Below are positions 1-7,413 of a stretch of 30,169 nt of DNA, one piece after another. How positions within the stretch are numbered: the first letter of the stretch is position 1; every line of letters begins with the position of its first letter. This stretch comes from an uncultured Dialister sp. (GTDB lineage: Bacteria; Bacillota; Negativicutes; Veillonellales; Dialisteraceae), in NCBI RefSeq assembly GCF_900538805.1, contig NZ_UPZP01000017.1, positions 1-30,169 of the forward strand, read 5' to 3'. A program made the translations under genes and the position numbers. A model generated the notes under the pieces. The model worked only from the letters and a program-made list of their open reading frames with translations. It was not told the DNA's origin and made no database searches.

Positions 1-285
1 AAATGACAATGAAGCGGGGTGAGTGTTTGTGTCAATTTGTTCCTTGCAAAATAACGATAAGGCGTCTGCCGCCAGGTCGCCTAACTATCTGATAGAGACT
101 CAATCATTTTTTCACAGCCCCTGTCCGAAAGGGCTGAGGAACACCGAATCTTTTAGCGAAAGACCTGACGCCCCTATCCTCCGTCGCCTTCGGCTCCACC
201 TCCTTCCTCAGGAAGGAGGCTTTTGCACTACGTCATGCAGCAATGAAGACACAAAAGTAAATCCCGTAACGCCGACTTCATACTC
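1..285. repeat. Intergenic repeat mosaic, left part
   Basis: I see no convincing gene here. From about 155 to 305 the sequence matches 28908-29058 as one module: a 'gacctgacgcccctatcctcc' start, a short hairpin, a CCTCCTTCC/GGAAGGAGG hairpin (loop TCA here, TGT in the other copy), a less conserved stretch, then 'aatcccgtaacgc' and 'tcatactcatcgcc'. The CCTCCTTCC hairpin lies at about 208-228. The first 150 bases show nothing recognisable beyond a small inverted repeat near 118-145. An open frame runs through this block into the gene at 608, but its codons are made of the repeats, so I do not count it as coding. Confidence 0.7.
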
Positions 286-548
286 ATCGCCGCGAAGCGG
301 CGATACCACAACCCTCGGCGCCAAAGGCGCCGTCAAACCTAAGAACCCTCCGGACGACAGGCTGGTCAATCTTAAGAACCTTTTCCTATGCCCCCTGAGC
401 GACAGCGAACACAACCCTTCTACACAACCTGCGCCGTCAGGCGCGTCCCTTTTTATACTTGCGCCCGTCAGGGCGCCACCACCCTCTGAACCCTCTGAAC
501 CCTCAGCGCCAAAGGCGCTGTCCATTGGCCCCGTCAATCTTTATAACC
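286..548 (+). repeat. Conserved-linker hairpin array A
   Basis: Short hairpins alternate with a conserved linker. Perfect ones are ATCGCCGC-gaa-GCGGCGAT (286-304), CGGCGCC-aaa-GGCGCCG (316-332) and AGCGCC-aaa-GGCGCT (505-519). A decayed one is CCGGAC-gaca-GGCTGG (350-365). The linkers are GTCAAACCTAAGAACCCTC (332-350) and GTCAATCTTAAGAACC (365-380), with a decayed one at 532-548. Between 390 and 500 lies a second module ('gacagcgaacacaaccctt...') that also occurs near 6415 and 24018. The array stops just before the promoter of the gene at 608. It belongs to the same family as the arrays near 6500, 24110, 25922 and 29040. Confidence 0.8.
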
Positions 549-568
549 TTTTTCCTATTGCCTTAAAA

Positions 569-577
569 TGGTATAAT
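569..577 (+). promoter_or_regulatory. Extended -10 promoter for the 608 gene and dcd
   Basis: TG-g-TATAAT at 569-577 is a perfect extended -10 element, 30 bases before the ATG at 608. No good -35 is visible at the right distance, which is usual for extended -10 promoters. It is the only clear promoter ahead of the two-gene unit. Confidence 0.55.
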
Positions 578-607
578 ATCCTAAATAGCGGAAAAGGCGG
601 TGAAAGG

Positions 608-1540
608 ATGGCGCGGCGCAAGGGGCTGAAGAAGTGGGACCGGATTACAGTGGAAGGCTGGCTCAAACTCATGGGGGATACGTCTGTCATGAGCCGGCTC
701 ATGATGGATATTTTTGCCAGGCTTTATGATTCCACCGACCACATGGACAATGGCAAGAGCATCGCCTCCGCCCTTCATATGGAGTACCGGGCCCTGAATT
801 CTGCTGTAGGCTGGGCCGGCGGAAAGATTCGCAGCATGGTGGAGAAGGGCCTTATCCCTGTGTATCCCGAAGAGGAAGGCAAAAAGGAAAAGACCCGGGA
901 AACAGCGCTTCTTGTGCAGGAGAATCTGGGAGAAGAAGCGGCGGAGATGGCGCCGGAGAAGGTTTCCATGGCACCCTGGGAGTATGTGTTTGACGGGGTG
1001 GAAGGGGAAAACGGCACCTATTTCTGGATATTGAAACCCGAAGCGGCCGCCGCCTTTCGTGAATGGAAGAGTGCCGGAGACCGCAGGATTGCTGTTATTT
1101 CCAAAATCATTGAAGAAGACAAGACCGCAGAAGGGGTGGAAGAGAGCCTCTTCTCCAATCCCTCCGACAGCTCTGTCCGCTCCATCCGGAGGCTTTTGGA
1201 AAAGGACCGGGATTTCCAGCGGAAGTCCTTAGGCCGGGAGCACCCATGCTGTCTGGTCTGCGGGGCGGACCGGATTTCCCTTTTGCGGGCCTATCCCTAC
1301 GGGGAAGAGGAAAAGGGGGAGAAGGGCCTTCTTTTCTGCCCTACCCATGGTGCCCTTTTCGCAGCCCATCTGATTTCCTTCAGCCTGAAGGGAGAACTCC
1401 TCGTTTCAGGGAGGCTCACGGAGAAGGAAAGGGAGCTTTTCCATCTGATACCGGGGGAGAAGGCCCATGGTCATTTTGTACGGCGCCGCATGGCGGAGCA
1501 TCGAAGAATTTTTAACCAGGAAGGCAGGAAATTGAAATGA
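608..1540 (+). CDS. Unrecognised protein with a C-terminal HNH-like Cys/His module
   Basis: A 310-aa protein whose family I cannot name. The ATG at 608 is chosen because GAAAGG lies just upstream, a promoter sits at 569-577, and the same frame further upstream is only intergenic repeats. Residues 10-75 look helical, like a small DNA-binding fold, with 'SIASALHMEYRALNSAVGW' reminiscent of a helix-turn-helix. Residues 212-270 resemble an HNH endonuclease core: CLVCG (215-219), then LLFCPTHGALF (241-251) and 'HLISFSLKGELLVSGRL' (254-270), close to the usual 'CxxH..LF..G.isF...G.i.iS' ending. The first catalytic His-His or Asp-His of HNH enzymes is not seen; 'LLRAYPY' stands in its place, so it may bind zinc or DNA without cutting. 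Its stop codon overlaps the dcd start (ATGA), implying coupled translation. Confidence 0.7.
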   Translation: MARRKGLKKWDRITVEGWLKLMGDTSVMSRLMMDIFARLYDSTDHMDNGKSIASALHMEYRALNSAVGWAGGKIRSMVEKGLIPVYPEEEGKKEKTRETALLVQENLGEEAAEMAPEKVSMAPWEYVFDGVEGENGTYFWILKPEAAAAFREWKSAGDRRIAVISKIIEEDKTAEGVEESLFSNPSDSSVRSIRRLLEKDRDFQRKSLGREHPCCLVCGADRISLLRAYPYGEEEKGEKGLLFCPTHGALFAAHLISFSLKGELLVSGRLTEKERELFHLIPGEKAHGHFVRRRMAEHRRIFNQEGRKLK

Positions 1541-2058
1541 TTTTATCCGGCAGGGAAATCGTAAGACATATGGGCGAGGAAATCATTATTGATCCCTTTG
1601 ATCCGAAAAAAGTGAATCCCAACAGCTATAACCTTACCTTGGCTGATGAACTCATGGTTTATGAAAATCATGAACTGGACATGAAGAAGAGAAATGAGGG
1701 CCGCCTGCTCCACATTCCGGAGGAGGGCATCGTGCTCCAGCCCAACAAGCTCTACCTGGGGCGCACCAGGGAGTACACGAAGACGAAATGTTTCGTGCCC
1801 ATGCTGGAGGGCCGTTCCTCCATCGGCCGTCTGGGCCTTTTCATTCACGTCACCGCAGGTTTCGGCGACGTAGGGTTCTCCGGCTACTGGACACTGGAAA
1901 TGTTCTGCGTGCAGCCCATCCGCATTTATGCGGGCGTGGAAATCTGCCAGATTTATTTCCATACCGTGCTGGGCGAGGCGGACAGCTACAACGGAGGCAA
2001 GTACCAGAACAATCAGGGGATTCAGCCCAGCCTCCTTTACAAAGATTTCGAAAAGTAG
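1537..2058 (+). CDS. dcd: dCTP deaminase
   Basis: Deaminates dCTP to dUTP in the cytoplasm, feeding dTMP synthesis; some family members also hydrolyse dUTP to dUMP. The 173-aa length and near-continuous similarity to clostridial Dcd make the call firm. Visible hallmarks are 'NPNSYNL' (27-33), the nucleotide-binding 'EGRSSIGRLG' (91-100), 'HVTAGFGDVGFSG' (104-116) and the catalytic glutamate in 'YWTLEMF' (Glu121). It ends in 'GIQPSLLYKDFEK', as in its homologues. The ATG overlaps the upstream TGA by four bases, so translation is probably coupled to the 608 gene. Whether it is mono- or bifunctional cannot be told from sequence alone. Confidence 0.95.
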   Translation: MILSGREIVRHMGEEIIIDPFDPKKVNPNSYNLTLADELMVYENHELDMKKRNEGRLLHIPEEGIVLQPNKLYLGRTREYTKTKCFVPMLEGRSSIGRLGLFIHVTAGFGDVGFSGYWTLEMFCVQPIRIYAGVEICQIYFHTVLGEADSYNGGKYQNNQGIQPSLLYKDFEK

Positions 2059-2097
2059 TATTATAATAGTAACTTTATAACACATGGGGCAAAGAAG

Positions 2098-2143
2098 CTG
2101 CAGCAGACGTATAGGTTTTTCCTATGCGCCGGGCTGCTTTTTT
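2098..2143 (+). terminator. Intrinsic terminator after dcd
   Basis: AGCAG (2102-2106) pairs with CTGCT (2134-2138), and the inner arms ATAGG and CCTAT (2111-2125) close a T5 loop. A run of T from 2138 follows. It ends the 608-dcd unit. Confidence 0.8.
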
Positions 2144-2164
2144 ATTTCACCCTTTGTGAATTTC

Positions 2165-2213
2165 GGGAAAGTGCGGAGGGAATTTCAAGGAGACCCGCCT
2201 TTCCCTGTAAGGG
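2165..2213 (+). promoter_or_regulatory. Structured leader of the TRAP-TAXI operon
   Basis: GGGAAAG-t-GCGG (2165-2176) pairs with CCGCCTTTCCC (2195-2205), an 11-bp stem with one bulged T. A second possible hairpin, CCCT-gta-AGGG (2203-2213), shares the CCC and so competes with it. The ribosome binding site AAGGAGG follows at 2218-2224. I do not recognise it as a known riboswitch. It could regulate translation or stabilise the mRNA. Confidence 0.4.
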
Positions 2214-2229
2214 TATCAAGGAGGACAGT

Positions 2230-3216
2230 ATGATGAAGAAGGCATTAAAGAAACTGATGGTAGCAGGTGCATTTTGTCTGGCTGGTACAGCTCTTCTTGC
2301 AGGCTGCGGCGGCAGCTCCGGTTCCGGATCCGCTTCGGCAGGCGGCAAGCAGTTCCTGAATATCGCCACCGGCGGTACGGCAGGCACCTATTATCCCCTG
2401 GGCGGCGCACTGGCCGAACTTTTGAACCAGAATATCAAGGGCATGAACGCATCTGCCCAGTCCACCGGCGCTTCCGTTGCCAACGTGAATATGCTGAAGG
2501 ACGGTTCCGTGGATATCGCATTCATCCAGAACGATATCGCCTACTATGCGGCTAACGGCAAGGAAATGTTCAAGGACAACAAGATGGATAACATCCGCGG
2601 CCTGGCTGCCCTCTATCCGGAAACCATCCAGTTCGTAACCACCCAGGACAAGGGAATCAAGACCGTGGCTGACCTAAAGGGCAAGAAAGTAGCCGTCGGC
2701 GCTTCCGGCTCCGGTGCCGAAGCCAATGCCCGCCAGATTCTGGAAGCCTATGGCATTACCTATAATGATATCGACGTACAGTACCTCTCCTTCGGTGAAG
2801 CTGCCAACGCCCTGAAGGACGGCAACGTAGACGCAGGCGTTGTGGTAGCAGGCTTCCCGACCGCCGCTATCCAGGACCTGGCTGCCAATAAATCCGCTGC
2901 CATCGTCAACATCGACCCGAAGATTGTCGACCAGCTCATGCAGAAATACCCGTACTACACCAAGATGACCATTCCGAAGGGCACCTACCCCGGACAGGAT
3001 GAAGACGTGAACACCGTAGCCGTGAAATGCGTCATCGTCACCACCGATAAACTCAGCGACGATCTGGGCGAACAGATCGTGAAGGCTATCTATGAACATC
3101 TGGACCGTATGAAAGCAGCCCATGCCGTAGGCAAGTACATCACCAAGGACACTGCTCTGGAAGGCATGTCCGTCAAGATGAATGCAGGCGCTGAAAAGTA
3201 CCTGAAGGCTAAATAA
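2230..3216 (+). CDS. TAXI-family TRAP transporter solute-binding lipoprotein
   Basis: The extracytoplasmic receptor of a TRAP-TAXI transporter, which captures a small organic acid or amino acid for ion-driven uptake. A lipoprotein signal peptide is clear: a Lys-rich start, a hydrophobic core and the lipobox LLAG|C at Cys26. A Gly/Ser linker follows and then the binding domain, with the family's opening 'IATGGTAGTYYPLGGALAELL', 'AFIQNDIAYYA', 'KGKKVAVGASGSG' and 'DAGVVVAGFP'. Length (328 aa) is normal. AAGGAGG lies at 2218-2224. The second ATG at 2233 is better spaced from it (8 bases, against 5 for the ATG at 2230) and may be the true start, removing one Met. The DUF1850 gene and the permease follow, the usual TAXI order. 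The substrate cannot be read from the sequence. Confidence 0.93.
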   Translation: MMKKALKKLMVAGAFCLAGTALLAGCGGSSGSGSASAGGKQFLNIATGGTAGTYYPLGGALAELLNQNIKGMNASAQSTGASVANVNMLKDGSVDIAFIQNDIAYYAANGKEMFKDNKMDNIRGLAALYPETIQFVTTQDKGIKTVADLKGKKVAVGASGSGAEANARQILEAYGITYNDIDVQYLSFGEAANALKDGNVDAGVVVAGFPTAAIQDLAANKSAAIVNIDPKIVDQLMQKYPYYTKMTIPKGTYPGQDEDVNTVAVKCVIVTTDKLSDDLGEQIVKAIYEHLDRMKAAHAVGKYITKDTALEGMSVKMNAGAEKYLKAK

Positions 3217-3250
3217 GGAAGAATCCCCATCGGATCCATACCTTGCATAG

Positions 3251-3295
3251 AAAGGAGGGAGAACGGGCCTTATGGGGTCCGTTCTCGCTTTCATG
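3251..3295 (+). promoter_or_regulatory. Ribosome binding site followed by a start-codon hairpin
   Basis: AAAGGAGGG (3251-3259) is a strong Shine-Dalgarno sequence but lies 13 bases from the ATG at 3272. Directly after it, GAGAACGG (3259-3266) pairs perfectly with CCGTTCTC (3279-3286), putting the 3272 ATG in a 12-base loop. If the hairpin forms, the Shine-Dalgarno is brought to about 6 bases from the in-frame ATG at 3293. The stem could instead mark the 3' end of the abundant receptor message; it has no T-run, so it is not a standard terminator. Confidence 0.5.
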
Positions 3296-3817
3296 AAAAA
3301 ACAGAAAAATGGGAAACTGGAAACAGTGATTATCATCTTTGGCATTATCGTGGCACTGGTCACGGGAATCGGCGGCTGGTACATCCGCATGCCCTTCCTT
3401 TTTGCCCAGACTTCGGACGGAATCATCATGAGGCAGCGGGTGGATGCCGGCACGCCGGTCACCCTTTCCTATCATCATTCCGTCCAGAAGACCATGATAT
3501 ACGAATATCTGGAAGTGAACAAAATAGCAAACGGATTTGTCCTTAAATCCACCAAGTATCAATCTATGGGGGTGGGGCTTCCCTTTTCCGCTGATGAGGG
3601 AAAGTTCCGGGAAGAGGACGGCTGGTTTATTCTGGATGACATCAACCGGAATTACCCTGAACTGTCCATCCGCAACGGAGTGACAAACCATGGCGTCCTC
3701 ACTGTGGGCGACAAAGACTACAACCTGGATGAAATGGTTCCTCTGGGAAAAGAAATGAAGCTATATGTAGCGCCTCTTTACAAAGGGTGGTACATGAAGA
3801 AAGAAATTAGGAGTTGA
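3272..3817 (+). CDS. DUF1850 protein of the TRAP-TAXI operon
   Basis: A 181-aa protein of the DUF1850 family, which commonly sits beside TAXI transporters and whose exact role is unknown. One membrane anchor spans about residues 18-36 ('VIIIFGIIVALVTGIGGWY'). The rest should be outside the cytoplasm and carries the family core: 'VTLSYHHSVQKTMIYEYLEV', then 'STKYQSMGVGLPF' and 'DGWFILDDINR'. The start is uncertain: ATG 3272 is poorly spaced and inside a hairpin, while ATG 3293 (residue 8) would give 'MKKQKNGK', a more typical N-terminus before the anchor. The stop overlaps the first bases of the alternative permease frame, and the preferred permease start lies 6 bases downstream. Confidence 0.85.
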   Translation: MGSVLAFMKKQKNGKLETVIIIFGIIVALVTGIGGWYIRMPFLFAQTSDGIIMRQRVDAGTPVTLSYHHSVQKTMIYEYLEVNKIANGFVLKSTKYQSMGVGLPFSADEGKFREEDGWFILDDINRNYPELSIRNGVTNHGVLTVGDKDYNLDEMVPLGKEMKLYVAPLYKGWYMKKEIRS

Positions 3818-3822
3818 TTATA

Positions 3823-5805
3823 TTGGCTGATTTAGAAAAAAAGGGAGCACCTGCCGGAGACAATGCTCCGGTAGATGGAAAACTGACTGATGAACTGCAG
3901 GAAAAGCTGAAATCCCTGGACAAAGAGTCCAATACCATGGAATATTCGGGAATCTGCGGAAAAATTGTAGCTGCCATCTGCATCTGCTTTTCCCTCTTCC
4001 AGATTTACACCGGCATCTTCGGCACACTGGATGCCATGATCCAGCGCTGCATCCATCTGTCCTTCGGCATTTGCCTTGTATTCCTCCTCTGCCCCACGAA
4101 GAAATCCTGGGTCAAGGGCGGAAGATTTCATCCTATTGATATTCTCTTCACCGTACTGGCCATCATACCGCCTATCTACATCCTGGTGAACTACCAGCAT
4201 CTCATTCTCCGCGCCGGCACTGTCACACCAACCGATGCGGTGGTAGGTCTCCTGGGCATGGTGATGGTACTGGAAGCGGCCCGCCGTATCGTGGGTCTTC
4301 CTATCGTTATCGTAGTTCTCTGCTTCTTAGCCTACGGGTTCCTTGGACCCTACATGCCGGGACCCCTGGCCCACAGAGGTCTCACCATCAACCAGATGGT
4401 AGGACACCTCTTCTTCACCACCGAAGGCGTCTTCGGTATTCCTCTGGGCGTATCGTCCACCTTCATCTTCCTCTTCATCCTCTTCGGTGCCTACCTGGAA
4501 AAGACAGGCCTTGGCAAATTCTTCATCGATATCGCCAACGCCCTGGCCGGCTGGGCTTCCGGCGGACCGGCTAAAGTAGCCGTTATCTCCAGTGCCCTCC
4601 AGGGTACCATTTCCGGCTCCTCCGTAGCCAATGTGGTAGGTTCCGGCTCCTTCACCATTCCTATGATGAAGAAACTGGGCTATCACAAGAACTTCGCCGG
4701 CGCCGTAGAAGCAGCCGCATCCACCGGCGGACAGCTCATGCCGCCGATTATGGGCGCCGCTGCCTTCCTCATGGCCGAATTCGTCGGCATCCCCTACATG
4801 GAAGTCGTCAAAGCGGCAGTTGTTCCTGCTATCCTCTATTTCCTCGGCGTATTCCTGGGCGTTCACTTTGAAGCCAAGAAAAATCATCTGGAAGGCACCC
4901 CCAGAAGCCAGCTGGAACCGTGGGGCCGCATTATGAAGGAAGAAGGGCACCTGGCCATTCCGCTCATTGCCATCATCGCCCTTCTGGCCTCCGGCTATAC
5001 CCCTATGAAAGCAGCCCTGGCAGGTATCTTCATTTCCATTGCCACCGCCATGCTCCGGGCCAGCACCCGCATGAGCTTCTATGACATCGTAGATGGCCTT
5101 GTGAAAGGCGCCAGAGGTGCCCTGGGCGTCATCATCGCCTGCGCCTCCGCCGGCATGATTATCGGCATCGTCACAAAAACCGGTGTGGGACTGAAACTGG
5201 CTTCCGCCCTGGTTACCGTGGCAGCAGGCAACTTCATGCTCCTGCTTCTCTGCACCATGCTCACATCCCTTATCCTCGGCATGGGCGTGCCCACCACCGC
5301 CAACTACGTTATTACCTCCACCATTGCCGCACCGGCACTGATTCAGCTGGGCGTACCCATCCTGGCTGCCCACATGTTCGTATTCTACTTCGGCATCATC
5401 GCCGACATCACTCCGCCTGTTGCCCTGGCTGCCTACGCAGGGAGCGCCATTTCCGGCGGCGACCCGCTGAAAACAGGGGTGAATGCATCGAAACTGGGCA
5501 TAGCGGCCTTCATCATTCCTTACGTATTCGTCCTCTCGCCCCAGCTCCTTGGCATCGGCGCCACCTTCGGCAGTGTACTCTTTACCACCTGCACCGCCAT
5601 CATCGGTATGACCGGTATCTCCGGCGCCATGATCGGACAGTTCTACTGCCGGGCCAATATCCTTGAACGGCTTCTCCTCGTAGCCGGCGGCCTCTGCCTC
5701 ATCGACCCCCATACCCTCACCGACATCATCGGCGTGGCCATCCTGGCCGGCGTCTTCGCCCTCCAGTACTTCCGCACCAAGAAAGCCAAAACCGCTGAAG
5801 CGTAA
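3823..5805 (+). CDS. TRAP transporter fused permease (4TM/12TM)
   Basis: The membrane component that moves the substrate delivered by the TAXI receptor, probably with sodium. It is the fused type, joining the small DctQ-like and large DctM-like subunits in one chain of 660 aa. A polar stretch (about 1-40) precedes many hydrophobic segments. Family signatures include 'GISSSTFIFLFILFGAYLE'-like sequence near the centre, 'GTISGSSVANVVGSG', 'ASTGGQLMPPIMGAAAFL', 'GMGVPTTANYVI' and 'ADITPPVALAAYAG'. I prefer the TTG at 3823, which is 9 bases from TAGGAG (3808-3813), over the in-frame TTG at 3814, which touches that site. It is the last gene of the operon and is followed by a terminator. Confidence 0.93.
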   Translation: MADLEKKGAPAGDNAPVDGKLTDELQEKLKSLDKESNTMEYSGICGKIVAAICICFSLFQIYTGIFGTLDAMIQRCIHLSFGICLVFLLCPTKKSWVKGGRFHPIDILFTVLAIIPPIYILVNYQHLILRAGTVTPTDAVVGLLGMVMVLEAARRIVGLPIVIVVLCFLAYGFLGPYMPGPLAHRGLTINQMVGHLFFTTEGVFGIPLGVSSTFIFLFILFGAYLEKTGLGKFFIDIANALAGWASGGPAKVAVISSALQGTISGSSVANVVGSGSFTIPMMKKLGYHKNFAGAVEAAASTGGQLMPPIMGAAAFLMAEFVGIPYMEVVKAAVVPAILYFLGVFLGVHFEAKKNHLEGTPRSQLEPWGRIMKEEGHLAIPLIAIIALLASGYTPMKAALAGIFISIATAMLRASTRMSFYDIVDGLVKGARGALGVIIACASAGMIIGIVTKTGVGLKLASALVTVAAGNFMLLLLCTMLTSLILGMGVPTTANYVITSTIAAPALIQLGVPILAAHMFVFYFGIIADITPPVALAAYAGSAISGGDPLKTGVNASKLGIAAFIIPYVFVLSPQLLGIGATFGSVLFTTCTAIIGMTGISGAMIGQFYCRANILERLLLVAGGLCLIDPHTLTDIIGVAILAGVFALQYFRTKKAKTAEA

Positions 5806-5812
5806 GAAATTC

Positions 5813-5844
5813 AAAAATGCTCCTCATTGTGAGGGGCATTTTTT
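5813..5844 (+). terminator. Intrinsic terminator of the TRAP-TAXI operon
   Basis: AAAATGCTCCTCA and TGAGGGGCATTTT form a stem with a TTG loop and one G-T pair, followed by T6. It begins 8 bases after the permease stop. Confidence 0.9.
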
Positions 5845-6178
5845 ATGGAGGAAATGGGATAAACATAATCTCCCCTTAGTACCCTGCAAGTGGGGCGCAA
5901 CAACTTGTGCTTAATTTAGTGCAGCTTATGAAAGTGCAGCCTGCCGGAGTTTTATTGCCCCCCGCAATTCCCTTGCCTCCCCCATCCATGGGGGAGGGGG
6001 ACCGCGATAGCGGTGGAGGGGGTTATTGCACTTCGCCATGCAGCACTGGTGACATAAAAGTAAATCCCGTAACGCCTTGTTTCCCCTTGAGGGGAAGTGC
6101 CGCGTAAGCGGCAAAAGGGTGCAAGGGGTTGCAAGTCGAATTGATACTCTCTGCTACCCTGGCTGCCAAACGGCAGCT

Positions 6179-6270
6179 TTCCCGCCGACTGGTATTTATT
6201 ACCGATAGCCTCATATGCTGCATGTACTGAGATTCTTCACTTCGTTCAGAATGACAGTGTCCGGCGGGAA
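6179..6270. repeat. Inverted-repeat-bounded element, copy 1
   Basis: TTCCCGCCG (6179-6187) and CGGCGGGAA (6262-6270) are perfect inverted ends. Between them are 'actggtatttatta' and the hairpin 'gATTCTTCacttcgttcaGAATgac'. Copies at 23871-23966 and 28741-28837 have CCTTCCTGCC-type ends instead, so the ends differ while staying complementary here. Confidence 0.65.
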
Positions 6271-6285
6271 GTAAATCCCGTAATG

Positions 6286-6320
6286 TCTTCTGTCGTCTGA
6301 TTTCTATCTTCTATCGTCTA
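6286..6320. repeat. Degenerate heptanucleotide tandem repeat
   Basis: Five consecutive 7-base units: TCTTCTG, TCGTCTG, ATTTCTA, TCTTCTA, TCGTCTA. Similar 7-base periodicity occurs at 25534-25568 and 30108-30155 with different sequences. Confidence 0.7.
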
Positions 6321-6499
6321 ATCCCCGCCCCTATCCTCCGGCGCCTGACGGCGACATCTCCTTCCTGGAGAAGAAGGCTATAAACTGTGGCGGAGCCGCC
6401 ACCTTCCCCCTGAGCGTCAGCGAACACAACCCTTCTACACAACCCGCCGCCGTCAGGCGGCCCCAACCTGCGCCGTCAGGCGTGCCCCTCTTTTTATTT

Positions 6500-6600
6500 G
6501 CCGCGAAGCGGCTACCACAACCCTCGGGCCATAGGCCCGTCAAACTTAAGAACCCTCATAACCTTCAAAACCTTTGCGCCCAAAGGGTGCAAAGCCTCCT
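6500..6600 (+). repeat. Conserved-linker hairpin array B
   Basis: GCCGC-gaa-GCGGC (6500-6512) is followed by 'taccacaaccct', then CGGGCC-ata-GGCCCG (6525-6539), the linker GTCAAACTTAAGAACCCTC (6539-6557) and TTTGCGCCC-aaa-GGGTGCAAA (6573-6593, one G-T pair). The array ends 18 bases before the -35 of the rpsU promoter. Confidence 0.8.
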
Positions 6601-6611
6601 AAAAAAATAAA

Positions 6612-6640
6612 TTGACAGATAGGCCAATGTAATTTATAAT
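6612..6640 (+). promoter_or_regulatory. Consensus promoter of rpsU-yqeY
   Basis: TTGACA (6612-6617), 17 bases, TATAAT (6635-6640): a full-consensus housekeeping promoter, as expected for a ribosomal protein gene. The untranslated leader would be about 45 bases. Confidence 0.92.
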
Positions 6641-6692
6641 TTATAAGTGTGCAATAGCACCCCATCAGTCTTATTGGGAGGGAGGGATATAG

Positions 6693-6869
6693 ATGTCTGA
6701 GATCAAAGTTCAAAAGGGCGAATCTCTTGATAGTGCTCTTCGCAGATTTAAACGTTCCTGCCAAAAAGCCGGGGTTCTTTCTGAAGTAAGAAAACGTGAA
6801 CATTATGAAAAGCCCAGCGTAAGACGTAAACTGAAATCTGAAGCCGCAAGAAAACGCAAGTATAAGTAA
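6693..6869 (+). CDS. rpsU: 30S ribosomal protein S21
   Basis: A 58-aa basic protein of the small ribosomal subunit, which helps initiation on natural mRNAs. The sequence fits bS21 throughout: 'ESLDSALRRFKR' near the start, 'VLSEVRKREHYEKPSVRRK' in the middle and the basic tail 'AARKRKYK'. The start is preceded by GGGAGGGAGG (6676-6687). The gene is followed 24 bases later by yqeY, a pairing widely conserved in Firmicutes. It is driven by the consensus promoter at 6612. Confidence 0.97.
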   Translation: MSEIKVQKGESLDSALRRFKRSCQKAGVLSEVRKREHYEKPSVRRKLKSEAARKRKYK

Positions 6870-6893
6870 TGACAGGTTGTAAGGTGATTAGTT

Positions 6894-7343
6894 TTGTCAA
6901 TTAAGGAACAGCTTATGGCTGACATGAAGACAGCCATGAAAGCAAAAGAAGAAGGTAGGCTTGCACTGAACACGATCCGCATGGCCCGTGCTCACATCAG
7001 ACAGGCTGAAATCGACGACGGACACGCTGACTTCAATGATGATCAGGTTCTTGCCGTTCTCCGGAAAGAAGTGAAGCAGAGGAAAGAAACCCTTGCTGAA
7101 ATCGCTGGTTCCGGAAGAGAAGACCTGGTTAAACAGACCAAGGCGGAAATCGAAGTACTGGAAAAGTATCTGCCGGCAGAAATGTCTGCAGAAGAAGTAG
7201 AGAAGATTGTGAAAGAAACAATCGACGCTTTGGATCCTGGGCAGAGAAACATGGGTTCTGTGATGAAAGCGGTCATGGCAAAGCTCAAAGGCAAGGCAGA
7301 CGGTAAAATGATTAACGGAATCGTCCGTAAACTGCTGGCCTGA
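6894..7343 (+). CDS. yqeY: YqeY / GatB-like domain protein
   Basis: A 149-aa cytoplasmic protein related to the C-terminal tRNA-binding domain of GatB, the amidotransferase subunit; its own role is not settled. Typical features are the opening 'SIKEQLMADMKTAMKAKEEGRLALNTIRM', the charged middle, 'LEKYLPAEMSAEEVEKIV' and the end 'GKMINGIVRKLLA'. The start is a TTG at 6894 preceded by AAGGTGA (6881-6887). It is co-transcribed with rpsU. Confidence 0.93.
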   Translation: MSIKEQLMADMKTAMKAKEEGRLALNTIRMARAHIRQAEIDDGHADFNDDQVLAVLRKEVKQRKETLAEIAGSGREDLVKQTKAEIEVLEKYLPAEMSAEEVEKIVKETIDALDPGQRNMGSVMKAVMAKLKGKADGKMINGIVRKLLA

Positions 7344-7353
7344 GCACAAAGGC

Positions 7354-7383
7354 TTGACAAAAGTAAGACACGTGGTGTATCCT
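7354..7383 (+). promoter_or_regulatory. Possible promoter upstream of the first glutamine synthetase
   Basis: TTGACA (7354-7359), 18 bases, TATCCT (7378-7383). It starts just after the yqeY stop and before the terminator at 7414. If active, the terminator would sit inside the leader of the glutamine synthetase gene and could act as an attenuator. The -10 is weak. Confidence 0.4.
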
Positions 7384-7413
7384 TATTACATAAGTTCATA
7401 TGCTGCGTCAAAG

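Larger units (their letters stand above)
5845..6485. repeat. Intergenic repeat mosaic before rpsU
   Basis: No gene is apparent. At 5971-6067 there is a diverged copy of the repeat at 11719 and 12044: the palindrome CCTCCCCCAT-cc-ATGGGGGAGG, an ACCGC/GCGGT hairpin, then 'gacataaaagtaaatcccg'. Around 6080-6130 a 'cttgtttccccttgaggggaagtgccgcg' piece matches 23773-23812. From 6179 to 6270 lies a terminal-inverted-repeat element and from 6286 to 6320 a heptamer tract, both listed separately. From about 6405 to 6490 comes the 'agcgtcagcgaacacaaccctt' module shared with 390-470 and 24023-24095. Confidence 0.7.

Noticed and set aside
286..548. CRISPR array
   Set aside because: The linkers are spaced by short palindromes rather than 30-base unique spacers, units are few and irregular, and no cas gene is present.
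23..607. Open frame extending the 608 gene upstream by 195 codons
   Set aside because: It consists of repeat modules and hairpins found in other spacers, and the promoter at 569-577 lies inside it.
4327..5814. Antisense 495-codon frame opposite the permease
   Set aside because: Gly/Asp/Glu-rich shadow of hydrophobic codons; no start site signals.
6525..6593. Plain transcription terminators as the explanation of the hairpin arrays
   Set aside because: The hairpins lack T-runs and repeat in series with a conserved linker, and several precede rather than follow genes.
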